Shown here piece after piece: positions 38,960-47,631 of a stretch of 64,000 nt of DNA. The notes beneath the pieces are model-generated. The model did no database searches. It saw only the letters and a program-made list of their open reading frames with translations, and was not told the origin of the DNA. Source of the stretch: Clostridium sp. KNHs205 (GTDB taxonomy: Bacteria > Bacillota > Clostridia > Lachnospirales > Lachnospiraceae); the NCBI RefSeq assembly GCF_000702945.1, contig NZ_JNLE01000003.1, positions 1,473,501-1,537,500 on the forward strand, written 5' to 3'. A program made the translations under genes and the position numbers. Every line of letters begins with the position of its first letter. Within the stretch, counting starts at the first letter, position 1.

Positions 38960-38999
38960 AGGCGATTATTCTATTTTTATGGAGTAATTGCCTTTTTTT
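38960..38999 (+). terminator. Leader terminator between promoter and amtB
   Basis: A 12-bp stem with two G-U/mismatch positions (AGGCGATTATTC against GAGTAATTGCCT) followed by a run of seven T, starting only about 8-10 nt past the expected transcription start. It would stop most transcripts at about 50 nt unless relieved. The rest of the leader to 39169 shows no further feature. Confidence 0.75.
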
Positions 39000-39169
39000 C
39001 TGTTATTTGCAGCAAGTGGATCTGGTATCAGACGGCCGTATACCTTTGCTTTCGAAGCTGCTTTTTTAACGGATAAATGCTTTAATGAATTGCAGAAATA
39101 CTAAAGTAACGCATAGAAGCATTTTAAGAATTTGATTACAAGTAAATCATTTGAAAGAAGGTATAAATT

Positions 39170-40417
39170 ATGGAAATTAACAGCGGAAATACCGCATTTA
39201 TAATTATTAGCAGTGCATTGGTACTCCTGATGACACCAGGTCTTGCATTTTTCTATGCGGGTATGGAAAGAAGAAAGAATGCTATCAATACTTTGATGTC
39301 CTGTTTTTTTATTTTAGGCCTTGGAGCTGTATTATGGGTGGCAGTTGGTTACTCACTGGCTTTTGGAAATGATCACGGCGGCATTATCGGTGATTTCAGC
39401 AAAGTATTTTTTAACGGAGTTGGTATGGAGCCTAACGCTGATTATGCCGGAACTATTCCAGAGACAGTATTTGCAGCGTTTCAGATGATGTTCGCAATTA
39501 TTACTCCTGCTCTGATCTGCGGAGCGGTAGCTGGAAGAATGAAATTTTCAGCATTATTCGTTTTTGTAACTGCCTGGTCCTTACTGGTATACTATCCTCT
39601 GGCTCATATGGTCTGGGGCGTAGGCGGTTTTATAAGAGAGTTGGGTGCAGTAGATTTTGCCGGTGGTAACGTAGTTCATATAAGCTCCGGTGCATCAGGA
39701 CTTGTAGCTTGTATCTTGCTTGGAAAGCGCAGAGAATACGGAGTAGTACCTTACAAACCTCATAACATTCCTTTTGTAGTACTTGGTGCAGCACTTCTTT
39801 GGTTCGGCTGGTTTGGTTTTAACGGCGGCAGTGCTTTAGCAGCGGACGGACTTGCGGCTCATGCATTTGTAACCACCAATACTTCAGCAGCAGCAGCTCT
39901 CCTGTCCTGGATGCTTATTGAAAAGGTTCTTCATGGAAAGCCTACTATTTTAGGTGCTTGTACCGGTGCTGTAGTCGGTCTTGTAGCAATTACTCCCGGA
40001 GCGGGTTTTGTTCCAATCTGGGCATCACTGATCATTGGTCTACTGGTAAGTCCTATCTGTTATTTCGGCATGACAAAGATCAAAGCCAAATTCGGTTATG
40101 ATGATGCACTTGATGCTTTTGGCTGCCATGGTCTTGGCGGTATCTGGGGTGGAATTGCTACCGGATTATTTACACAGACTTCCATTAATTCCGGCGCACA
40201 GTGGAACGGACTTGTATTTGGAGATGTTAAATTATTTGTTGCCCAGGTTTTAAGCATTGTAATTACCATCGCTTTTGCAGGTATTGCTACCTTTATCATT
40301 GTTTTTGTCATTAAGAAAGTAATGCCTATTAAAGTAACACAGGAAGAAGAAGCACAGGGACTTGATTTGGTTGAACACGGCGAAGTTGCATATCCTTCTT
40401 TTAATGGTTTAGATTAA
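39170..40417 (+). CDS. amtB: Ammonium transporter AmtB
   Basis: An Amt/Rh channel of 415 residues with about eleven membrane helices. The pore twin histidines are His146 (LAHMVWGVGGF) and His320 (FGCHGLGGIWGG). The opening SSALVLLMTPGLAFFYAGM is classic. It lacks a cleavable signal. It is followed 35 bp later by glnB, the standard Amt/PII pair. A leader terminator upstream suggests nitrogen-responsive control. Confidence 0.97.
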   Translation: MEINSGNTAFIIISSALVLLMTPGLAFFYAGMERRKNAINTLMSCFFILGLGAVLWVAVGYSLAFGNDHGGIIGDFSKVFFNGVGMEPNADYAGTIPETVFAAFQMMFAIITPALICGAVAGRMKFSALFVFVTAWSLLVYYPLAHMVWGVGGFIRELGAVDFAGGNVVHISSGASGLVACILLGKRREYGVVPYKPHNIPFVVLGAALLWFGWFGFNGGSALAADGLAAHAFVTTNTSAAAALLSWMLIEKVLHGKPTILGACTGAVVGLVAITPGAGFVPIWASLIIGLLVSPICYFGMTKIKAKFGYDDALDAFGCHGLGGIWGGIATGLFTQTSINSGAQWNGLVFGDVKLFVAQVLSIVITIAFAGIATFIIVFVIKKVMPIKVTQEEEAQGLDLVEHGEVAYPSFNGLD

Positions 40418-40452
40418 TTATTGATATTAACAGGCAGAAAGGAAGATAGAAT

Positions 40453-40791
40453 ATGAAGAAAATCGAAGCAATTGTCAGGCCGGAGAAACTGGAGCCTTTA
40501 AAGGAAGCTTTGTTAAAAAAACAGGTAAATGGTCTTACGATCAATCAGGTTCTTGGCTGTGGTAAACAGTATGGTTTTACAGAGTACGTAAGAGGTAATA
40601 CCATTATAATGAACACTCTTCCTAAGATAGAAATAACACTTGTAGTTCCCGATGACAGAATGGAAGAGATTATTGATACCATTATTGAAATTGCACAGAC
40701 CGGTAAATTTGGCGATGGAAAGATATTTGTTAGTGATATTGTAGATTGTATCAGAATCCGTACCAAAGAGCGCGGTGAGAAAGCGTTATAA
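40453..40791 (+). CDS. glnB: Nitrogen regulatory protein PII
   Basis: A PII signal protein of 112 residues, a trimer that binds 2-oxoglutarate and ATP/ADP and gates the AmtB pore. MKKIEAIVRPEKL starts it, the T-loop is GKQYGFTEYVRGNTI (37-51), and the B-loop region GKFGDGKIFVSDI follows. Aligned without gaps to enteric GlnB, position 51 is Ile, not the uridylylated Tyr, so it is probably not controlled by GlnD. Linkage makes it functionally GlnK-like. Confidence 0.95.
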   Translation: MKKIEAIVRPEKLEPLKEALLKKQVNGLTINQVLGCGKQYGFTEYVRGNTIIMNTLPKIEITLVVPDDRMEEIIDTIIEIAQTGKFGDGKIFVSDIVDCIRIRTKERGEKAL

Positions 40792-40844
40792 AAGCGAAGC
40801 AATGGAATTGATTCGTTGATAAAATATATGCGAAGATAACAGTG

Positions 40845-40873
40845 AGCACCTGCCTTGTGGGCAGGTGCTTCTT
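40845..40873 (+). terminator. Terminator after glnB
   Basis: A perfect 10-bp GC-rich stem AGCACCTGCC (40845-40854) with GGCAGGTGCT (40860-40869), a 5-nt loop and a short T-rich tail. Confidence 0.85.
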
Positions 40874-40883
40874 ATGTTGTAAG

Positions 40884-41086
40884 ATGCTAGCCAGACTCTT
40901 TGTTATGTAATAAAAAATTGCAGTGAGGCAGACTTGTTGTTAGTAATAAGAAATTGCAATGAGGTGAACTTATTGTTAGTAACAAGAAATTGCAGTGAGG
41001 CAGACTTGTTGTTAGTAATAAGAAATTGCAGAGAGGTGGACTCTTTGTTATGTAAGAAATTACAGTAAGCTAGACTCTTTGTTAAA
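40884..41086. repeat. Minisatellite, ~6 copies of a 34-36 bp unit
   Basis: Units beginning AAATTGCAGTGAGGCAGACT start at 40915, 40951, 40987, 41023 and 41057, with a partial copy from 40884. The units at 40915 and 40987 are identical, which points to recent higher-order duplication. It is contiguous without spacers. Confidence 0.93.
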
Positions 41087-41256
41087 AAATTGGATTTTGA
41101 GTCAAGCCAGGCTTTCTATTATAATAATGAACTATGAAATATTATATTATTATTACAGCACAGGTTGTTAACAGTAATCGTCATCGTATTAATATACCGC
41201 TAAAATATAAGCAGTAAGTAAAAGCAGGTAAGCATTACAGGAACTCTTGAGCTGGA

Positions 41257-41314
41257 TATTTGGAGTTGTATCTGGGGTATTTGGAGCCGTATCTGGGGCA
41301 TTTGGCTGAGTATC
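41257..41314. repeat. Short tandem repeat, 21-bp unit
   Basis: Two full units (41257-41277 and 41278-41298, of the form TATTTGGAG..GTATCTGGGG) and a partial third. Together with the larger repeat it fills the 40870-41455 gap, which has no gene. Confidence 0.8.
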
Positions 41315-41455
41315 GCTTGTTATCTTATTTATATTGTATATAATAAGTCCATAGAGTAAATATAAGGCTCAAAGAAAAAGGCTAATATTAATTATTGATA
41401 TTTTAGGATGTTATACAGAACATAATTTATTATCTTCATGGGGAGGAGAGTATGA

Positions 41456-41908
41456 ATGAAAGTAACTATTAATCAGAATACAGATTGTGGGGAGGATGAA
41501 ATTATTATTAATTGCAGTTATGTGGATGAAAGACTGAAAGGGTTAATAGAACTGATACGGCAGTATTCTTTTTCCATGGAGCTGTTTAACGGGAACGAAA
41601 GTTATCACATCCCGCTGGAAAGTATTTTATATTTTGATTCTGCCAACGGCAGAACCTTTGCTTATACCATAGATAAGATTTATGAAGCCAAAGAAAGTCT
41701 GCTGGAGCTGGAAGGTAAATTAAAGGTAACTCCTTATGTTAGAATCAGTAAGAATTGTATACTTAATACCGCATATCTGGTGAAGGTTCAGCCCATTGTT
41801 AATCATCGGCTTGAAGCTACCTTAAAGAATAATGAAAAAGTGATTGTTTCCAGAAACTATATCTCAGTATTAAAAGAAAAATTACTATCAAGAGGAGGTT
41901 TAATATGA
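41456..41908 (+). CDS. LytTR DNA-binding regulator
   Basis: A 150-residue protein with a C-terminal LytTR domain (about 45-145): YHIPLESILYFDSANGRTFA, then YVRISKNCILNTAYL and VSRNYISVLKEKL. It has no receiver domain. The LytTR protein followed by DUF3021 (here with a 4-bp ATGA overlap) is a recurrent pair thought to form an autoregulating unit in which the membrane protein controls the regulator. GGAGGAGAG lies upstream. Confidence 0.93.
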   Translation: MKVTINQNTDCGEDEIIINCSYVDERLKGLIELIRQYSFSMELFNGNESYHIPLESILYFDSANGRTFAYTIDKIYEAKESLLELEGKLKVTPYVRISKNCILNTAYLVKVQPIVNHRLEATLKNNEKVIVSRNYISVLKEKLLSRGGLI

Positions 41909-42303
41909 ATCATTTTCGCAGAATATTTTTGCCCAGCGTTGCTTTAAGTTTTATGTATACTTCTCTGTTTGCTTCTGTTCTTAATCTGCTTCAGGGATAC
42001 AGAAAGAGCAGTAATATTTTTGATTTGCAATTACTTATATTCCTGGTGGCAATAAACGGTATAAATTATTTATTGTTAAAAATACCTTTTTCCAGCTTTC
42101 GGATGTATGTTATTGTGGAGGGAATTCTTTTTTATTTATTTTTTCTTGGGGTATCCTATTTCTTTCAATGGTCGAATTATGAGAACCCTGCCACATTCAT
42201 TTTAAACAGCCTGTTTTTCTTCTTAATTTATTCTCTGGTACAGCGGTATTTCTATAAGATTATGGTGAAGGAAGCAGAGGATATTAACAGACTTATCAAA
42301 TGA
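41905..42303 (+). CDS. DUF3021 membrane protein
   Basis: A 132-residue protein with four membrane helices (IFLPSVALSFMYTSLFASVL; LQLLIFLVAINGINYLLL; MYVIVEGILFYLFFLGVSYF; FILNSLFFFLIYSLVQRYF) and a basic/acidic cytoplasmic tail. It is translationally coupled to the LytTR gene and is its probable membrane partner. Confidence 0.9.
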   Translation: MNHFRRIFLPSVALSFMYTSLFASVLNLLQGYRKSSNIFDLQLLIFLVAINGINYLLLKIPFSSFRMYVIVEGILFYLFFLGVSYFFQWSNYENPATFILNSLFFFLIYSLVQRYFYKIMVKEAEDINRLIK

Positions 42304-42394
42304 TTTAATAAGATAAAAGATAAATACTTTACTTGCGTCATAAAATAACCAAAAAGGAGAAAAATATTTTTTTAGTTCTACAATATTACATAAA

Positions 42395-42422
42395 TTGACT
42401 TTAGCTTCTTTTGTGATATAAT
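42395..42422 (+). promoter_or_regulatory. Sigma-A promoter of the DUF975 gene
   Basis: TTGACT (42395-42400) and TATAAT (42417-42422) with a 16-bp spacer, 85 bp before the ATG. Confidence 0.72.
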
Positions 42423-42506
42423 ATCAATGTTATCAGCACTTTTAGGTGTAATATTATCGATGTTGGGGCATAAAGATAACACAAAAGCATAACAGGGAGG
42501 ATATTT

Positions 42507-43241
42507 ATGTTAAGAGCAAGTGATTACAGGGCAAGGGCAAGAGAAGCTCTGAAAGGAAACTGGGCATTAGCAGTTATCGTTGGTGTTGCTATGTCTGTTA
42601 TTGTATTTATAATTAATTATATACCCCAGATAATATTGGCTATGGGGGGATTTATCAGCCTTCAGGATATTCTTACCTATGAAGAAGCGAGTGTCTATGC
42701 TTCACCTGCTGGTGCTATGATTTATTTAATTCTGCAATTACTGATTGTACTAATATCAGGCGCCTTAGGAATGGGTTATTATTTATTTAATATTAATCTT
42801 ATTAAAGGCTCAGATTACCGTTTCGAGAATCTGTTTGCTAGATTTCGTATAATTATAAAAACCTTTGGATTGTTTTTTATGATGGGATTATTTGTTACGT
42901 TATGGTTACTGCTATTCATTATCCCGGGTATAATAGCTTCCTTTCGTTATGCCATGGCACCCTATATTATGGCGGAAGATCCTGATATAGGCATTATGGA
43001 AGCGATTAGCAGATCCAAAGAAATGATGGTGGGTTATAAATGGAAGTACTTTTGCCTGTCTATCAGCTTCATCGGTTGGATAATAGTTGGTCTGTTTACC
43101 TGCGGTATCGGTTTGCTCTGGGTAAGTCCTTATATGGAAGCTGCCAACGCTGCCTTCTATCTTGAAATTTCAGGCTATAATAGTCAGAATAATGAAAATG
43201 CTTCAAATGCTCAATATGAATACAATTACTATGATGAATAA
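42507..43241 (+). CDS. DUF975 family membrane protein
   Basis: A 244-residue integral membrane protein beginning MLRASDYRARAREALKGNWA, the typical DUF975 opening. It has about five to six helices, a central GLFFMMGLFVTLWLLLFIIP and the conserved IIASFRYAMAPYIMAEDP and AISRSKEMMVGYKWKYF. The tail is Asn/Tyr-rich. The function is unknown. It is monocistronic between its own promoter and a terminator. Confidence 0.93.
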   Translation: MLRASDYRARAREALKGNWALAVIVGVAMSVIVFIINYIPQIILAMGGFISLQDILTYEEASVYASPAGAMIYLILQLLIVLISGALGMGYYLFNINLIKGSDYRFENLFARFRIIIKTFGLFFMMGLFVTLWLLLFIIPGIIASFRYAMAPYIMAEDPDIGIMEAISRSKEMMVGYKWKYFCLSISFIGWIIVGLFTCGIGLLWVSPYMEAANAAFYLEISGYNSQNNENASNAQYEYNYYDE

Positions 43242-43269
43242 ATCATCAGACATTGAATAAATGAAACTC

Positions 43270-43325
43270 AAAAGCTGTGTCTTCTAAAGCCCAATACTAT
43301 CAGGGCTTCTGGAACACAGCTTTTT
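43270..43325 (+). terminator. Terminator after DUF975 gene
   Basis: AAAAGCTGTGT (43270-43280) pairs with ACACAGCTTTT (43314-43324). An inner stem TAAAGCCC/GGGCTT lies within, and a T run ends it. Confidence 0.88.
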
Positions 43326-43331
43326 CTTGCA

Positions 43332-43360
43332 TTGACCGCCGGCTTTTTACAGTCTATAAT
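43332..43360 (+). promoter_or_regulatory. Sigma-A promoter of the flavoprotein gene
   Basis: TTGACC (43332-43337) and TATAAT (43355-43360) with an ideal 17-bp spacer, 66 bp before the ATG. Confidence 0.8.
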
Positions 43361-43426
43361 GATAGAAATTGGGACAACTGGTCATAATATCCAATGATAC
43401 TAGAATGAGAAATAGGAGAAACGAAC

Positions 43427-44758
43427 ATGCCAAAGGGAAAAAGAAAACTGGTGAAATGTATTGTATGCGGGGAAATATTTGATTCAGAGATTGATACCTG
43501 TCCGGTATGCGGCGTAGGAAGAGAATATTTTATTCCTTATGATGGAGAAGAGGTACTCTTTCGCAAAGATACCCAGGAGACTTTTATAATTCTAGGGAAT
43601 GGGGCGGCGGGTATCAGCGCTGCAGAAGCAATTCGAGAACGGAATGATACCGGTCGGATTATTATCATATCAAAGGAAGCAGAATTAAGCTATAACAGGC
43701 CGCTGCTTACCAAAAAGCTCAGTACCTTTAATTCCTCAGAAGAGATATATATGCATCAGCCTGACTGGTATGAGGAAAATCAGATTACAAACTACCTGGG
43801 CAGAGAAATTAAAAAAATAGATACCGGTAATAAAACTGTTATTTTGAATAATGACGAAGAAATCAAATTCGATAAATGTATATATGCACTGGGAGCTGAA
43901 AGCTTTGTACCGGCTATAAAAGGAAGCGATCAAAAAGGCGTTAAGGTTATCAGGAATCTTCAGGATGTAAGTGATATCAGAGAGCTGAGTAAAAATGCAA
44001 AGCAGGCAGTTGTAATAGGCGGTGGCGTATTAGGGCTTGAGACTGCCTGGGAACTTAGTAAATTGTGTAAAGTAACTATCCTTGAAGCTGCTGACAAGCT
44101 TATGGTCCGACAGCTGGATGATACAGCAAGCGAGATGCTTGGAAACCTGATTACAAAAGTGGGTATTGATTACCGGGTAGGCGCTGCAATAGCAGAAATA
44201 ACGGGAAATGAGAAGGTTACAGGAGTAGCACTAAATACAGGAGAAGTTTTTGACGCAGATCTGGTTATTTTCTCCTGTGGTATCACCCCTAATACAGTTT
44301 TGGCAAAAGAAGCCGGATTACAGGTTGGTAAAGCAGTGGAAGTAAATGATAAAATGGAAACGAATATAGACAGTATCTATGCCTGCGGTGATTGTGCCGA
44401 ATGTAAGGGTGTGAATTACGGAGTATGGGCTCAGGCAATTGAAATGGGAAAGACCGCTGGTGCCAATGCCGCCGGAGAGGATACAGACTATGATATTTAT
44501 CCGCCTGCACTTACCTTTCACGGTATGAAGACTGCATTATTTGCCGGAGGAGATAACGGTAAGCTTCCTGATAAAGAATATCAGACTTTGGAATACAGAA
44601 ATGACTTAGACGGAAATTATGAGAAATTCTATTTTTTAGAGAACAAGTTAGTGGGAGCAATATTGCTTGGTGATACCCGCAAGATGAATAAGGTATCAGA
44701 GGGGTTAAACGTGGGATGTTCCTATAATTATGTAAAGAATAATATCATTCACGATTAG
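43427..44758 (+). CDS. Rubredoxin-like/FAD NAD(P)H oxidoreductase
   Basis: A 443-residue pyridine-nucleotide disulfide-type flavoprotein. The N-terminus carries a rubredoxin-like metal site, Cys11, Cys14, Cys25 and Cys28 (KCIVCG; DTCPVCG). An FAD Rossmann fold (ILGNGAAGISAAEAIRERN) and an NAD(P) Rossmann fold (VVIGGGVLGLETAWELSK) follow, then the FAD-binding IYACGDCAECKGVNYGVWAQ. It resembles NADH:rubredoxin oxidoreductase with the electron acceptor domain fused, likely used in oxygen or peroxide detoxification. AGGAGAAACGAAC precedes the ATG. Confidence 0.92.
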   Translation: MPKGKRKLVKCIVCGEIFDSEIDTCPVCGVGREYFIPYDGEEVLFRKDTQETFIILGNGAAGISAAEAIRERNDTGRIIIISKEAELSYNRPLLTKKLSTFNSSEEIYMHQPDWYEENQITNYLGREIKKIDTGNKTVILNNDEEIKFDKCIYALGAESFVPAIKGSDQKGVKVIRNLQDVSDIRELSKNAKQAVVIGGGVLGLETAWELSKLCKVTILEAADKLMVRQLDDTASEMLGNLITKVGIDYRVGAAIAEITGNEKVTGVALNTGEVFDADLVIFSCGITPNTVLAKEAGLQVGKAVEVNDKMETNIDSIYACGDCAECKGVNYGVWAQAIEMGKTAGANAAGEDTDYDIYPPALTFHGMKTALFAGGDNGKLPDKEYQTLEYRNDLDGNYEKFYFLENKLVGAILLGDTRKMNKVSEGLNVGCSYNYVKNNIIHD

Positions 44759-44759
44759 A

Positions 44760-44927
44760 GAGGTCAATTTATTAGCACCTTATTTAAATACTCCGCATAT
44801 AAAGCGTATTTTCGAGGAAAGCGCCATAAGGGATAAGGAACGCAGTTATCCCAATGAGTCCTGGGGATATGGAATCCTTAATATAGAGGGTATAGCGTCC
44901 TTTCTGGCAGCTGTCTATAGTAAATAA
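44760..44927 (+). pseudogene. C-terminal remnant of a subtilisin-like (Csp-type) protease
   Basis: Directly after the flavoprotein stop, one frame is open from 44760 to a TAA at 44925-44927 and reads like a subtilase C-terminus (PYLNTPHIKRIFEESAIRDK; SYPNESWGYGILNI). It parallels the end of the intact gene at 45967 (NTPLLRFILTYLARR; YPNPDWGYGYIV). There is no start codon, ribosome site or catalytic domain, so it is a 5'-deleted relic. Confidence 0.75.
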
Positions 44928-45003
44928 AATAAAATATATAAAAAACTGTGGCATAAATCCTATTTCTGAATAAAGTGGTAATAAAACGTTATGGTGCAAT
45001 ATT

Positions 45004-45813
45004 ATGGAGTACTATATTCCCGTTGAACCCGGTGTCAGAATTTATGTAAATGATATCAATCCACAGGGAGACAAACCGATTCTTTTTATGCATGGCTGGC
45101 CTGCTAATCATCACTTATTTGAGTATCAGTACAATGAACTGATACAGAAGGGGTATCGCTGCATAGGTATGGATGTAAGAGGATTCGGTAAATCTGATAA
45201 GCCGGTTTACGGCTATGATTACGATTCATCTGCTGATGATATTCGCTGTGTTATCGAGAACTTAAAACTTAAAGACCTGACCTTGCTTGGGCATTCAACG
45301 GCAGGTGCGGTAGCCATCAGATATATGGCCAGGCATAATGGGTACGGAGTATCCAAACTGGTACTTTGTGCAGCTGCTGCACCAAGTCTGATACAAAGAC
45401 CGAACTTTCCATATGGTTTAAGGGAGGAGGAGGTTATTGAGATAATCCAGAATACTTATAAAGACCGTCCTCAGATGCTTGATGATTTCGGAAAAATGTT
45501 CTTCTACCAACCGGTTACCGAAGCTTTTTCTCTGTGGTTTGGTTCACTGGGAGCAGTAGCGGCAAGCTGGGCAACGGCCTATGTAGCTTGTGCATGGCTC
45601 TATGAGACGTTATTCGAAGATATGAAATGTGTAAATGTACCTACGCTTATTATGCATGGAATACACGATCAGGTATGCAAATATCCCTTAGGAGTGGCAC
45701 AGCATAAAGGCATAAAAGGATCAAAGTTCGTAACCTTTGAAGAAAGCGGACACGGACTTTTTTATGATGAAAAAGACAAATTTAATTGTGAACTTATGAA
45801 TTTTGTGGGATAG
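45004..45813 (+). CDS. Alpha/beta hydrolase
   Basis: A 269-residue alpha/beta-fold hydrolase. The oxyanion region is FMHGWPANHHLFEYQ, the nucleophile is Ser98 in LLGHSTAGAVAIRY, a likely acid lies in IMHGIHDQVCKYP, and the His is in ESGHGLFYDEKD. It resembles non-haem chloroperoxidase/esterase types. No signal peptide is seen. The substrate is unknown. It lies between a subtilase relic and an intact subtilase-like gene. The ATG at 45004 has no strong ribosome site. Confidence 0.88.
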   Translation: MEYYIPVEPGVRIYVNDINPQGDKPILFMHGWPANHHLFEYQYNELIQKGYRCIGMDVRGFGKSDKPVYGYDYDSSADDIRCVIENLKLKDLTLLGHSTAGAVAIRYMARHNGYGVSKLVLCAAAAPSLIQRPNFPYGLREEEVIEIIQNTYKDRPQMLDDFGKMFFYQPVTEAFSLWFGSLGAVAASWATAYVACAWLYETLFEDMKCVNVPTLIMHGIHDQVCKYPLGVAQHKGIKGSKFVTFEESGHGLFYDEKDKFNCELMNFVG

Positions 45814-45818
45814 ATCAG

Positions 45819-45865
45819 AATATACCGGATTTGTTTGGAATCTCAGACAAAGCCGGTATATTTTT
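45819..45865 (+). terminator. Terminator after hydrolase gene
   Basis: A 10-bp perfect stem AATATACCGG (45819-45828) with CCGGTATATT (45853-45862), extended inward by TTTGTTTG/CAGACAAA, then a T run. Confidence 0.9.
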
Positions 45866-45966
45866 ATAATAATGTATCCTCGTGTATCATATGTTAAAGT
45901 AACAATTCTAGATGACTGATAGCATAAGAAAATAACATCAGCCACCTGTATAAACGGAGTACATCC

Positions 45967-47631
45967 ATGAATAATGAGAATATCAATGAAATAACCAGTC
46001 AGAACTACGCTGATCTGATAGTGGATTGGACAATTTCTAACATAAACAGAAGTGATTTCACGAATTCTGTAATTCAGGATATAAACAGTCAATACGGAGT
46101 AATTCATATACCGGTAGAGGAAATAACAGCTGACATACTACAGCAATATGGATATTCTGCTATGCCGGCATGCTACGGAATCACAACTTACCGTAATGAA
46201 GTAATTGAAAGTGCTTATACCATACAGCAATTTGAGCTGGAGGATATAAAGGGCAATGGTATCCTCATAGGTATTGTAGATTCCGGGATAGATTATAGAA
46301 ATGATGCTTTCAGAAAGATTGATGGAACTACTAAAATAAGATATATCTGGGACCAGACGCTTGAAACTGGACTTCAGCCGGAAGGCTTTGGTTACGGAGC
46401 AGAGTATAGCAAAGATGATATTGATTATGCCCTTATGCAGACGAATCCCTATGATTATGTACCAAGTATAGATGATATAGGGGAAGGAACGGCTATGGCT
46501 GCCATAGCAGCAGGTAATAAGTCAGAAAGTTCAGCCTTTACAGGAATTGCTATTAATGCAGAATTAGTGATAGTTAAGTTAAAAACCGCAAAGGATTATC
46601 TAAGAGACTTCTATGGTATCAAAGAAGATGCGGTTTGCTATCAGCAGAATGACATAATGCTTGGGGTTAAATATTTAATTGAAACTGCTCAAAGATTAAA
46701 TATGCCCATTGCCATTTGTATGGGGTTAAGTTCCTCACAGGGAGCTCATGACGGTTATGACATCATGAGCAGATATTTAACAGAGTGCGGAAGTAACAAC
46801 GGTGTTGGACTGGCAGTGGCTGTAGGAAATGAAGGCAACCAGGGCCTTCATTTCCTTGAAATAAAACCGGCAGAAGAGAAATACAGCCTGGCAGAGCTGA
46901 ATGTAGGAAGCGATAATACGGACTTTACCATGGAATTTTGGACTTATATTCAGAATCCGCTTAGTCTTAGTATATTTTCGCCTGATAATACTGCGGTTTT
47001 CCGTATTGATACCCTGCTTGCAGCAATCCGAAACGGCAGGATAGAATATGGAGATACCATTATTTATTATGACCTGTTTGGCAGTGAGGTATATTCTCAG
47101 AAGAAATTAATATTGCTGCGATTTAAAAATACTTCGAAGGGGGTCTGGCGGTTTCAGATAGAAGAAGGAGAAGGTGTGGTATCCCTTTGTCATATCTGGC
47201 TTCCCATAAGGAACTTCCTGAAAAACGATATTTATTTTCTGAATCCGAATGCCAATACGACAATTTCAATACCTGGAAACGCAACCCAGTTGATTACGGT
47301 TACATCTTATAATGCAATTGTCCTCACTCTGGCAGAAAGTGCTGGAAGAGGGTTTACTTCCAATAACATTCCCAAGCCGGATATTGCTGCTCCAGGAGAA
47401 AATATGATTGTTCCTATTCTGGAGGGAGGCTTCTATCCTTTGTCCGGCAGCGGGCTGGCAACAGCATTTACTGCTGGTGTATTGGCAGCAATACTGGAAG
47501 GAGGAGAGCTGCTTAATGTTACGGATAAGATCAATACGCCCTTGCTGCGGTTTATCCTAACCTACTTAGCCAGAAGAGATTCAGATAAAGAATATCCTAA
47601 CCCGGATTGGGGATATGGTTATATCGTCTGA
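45967..47631 (+). CDS. Csp-like S8 pseudoprotease
   Basis: A 554-residue subtilase-family protein like the clostridial Csp germination proteases. The catalytic Asp is kept (Asp105 in GIVDSGIDYRN). The His motif GHGT is replaced by GEGTAMAAIAAG (Glu173), and the Ser motif GTSMA by GSGLATAF (Gly496 at the Ser position). Both changes are plain codon substitutions, and the frame is intact for the full length. It therefore looks like a catalytically dead homologue, as described for C. difficile CspC and CspA. No signal peptide; a short prodomain-like N-terminus is present. A role in spore germination signalling is inference. Confidence 0.9.
   Translation: MNNENINEITSQNYADLIVDWTISNINRSDFTNSVIQDINSQYGVIHIPVEEITADILQQYGYSAMPACYGITTYRNEVIESAYTIQQFELEDIKGNGILIGIVDSGIDYRNDAFRKIDGTTKIRYIWDQTLETGLQPEGFGYGAEYSKDDIDYALMQTNPYDYVPSIDDIGEGTAMAAIAAGNKSESSAFTGIAINAELVIVKLKTAKDYLRDFYGIKEDAVCYQQNDIMLGVKYLIETAQRLNMPIAICMGLSSSQGAHDGYDIMSRYLTECGSNNGVGLAVAVGNEGNQGLHFLEIKPAEEKYSLAELNVGSDNTDFTMEFWTYIQNPLSLSIFSPDNTAVFRIDTLLAAIRNGRIEYGDTIIYYDLFGSEVYSQKKLILLRFKNTSKGVWRFQIEEGEGVVSLCHIWLPIRNFLKNDIYFLNPNANTTISIPGNATQLITVTSYNAIVLTLAESAGRGFTSNNIPKPDIAAPGENMIVPILEGGFYPLSGSGLATAFTAGVLAAILEGGELLNVTDKINTPLLRFILTYLARRDSDKEYPNPDWGYGYIV

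Noticed and set aside
40884..41086. Possible CRISPR array (36-bp unit)
   Set aside because: Units are directly adjacent with no variable spacers and no cas genes are present; the same holds for the other arrays.
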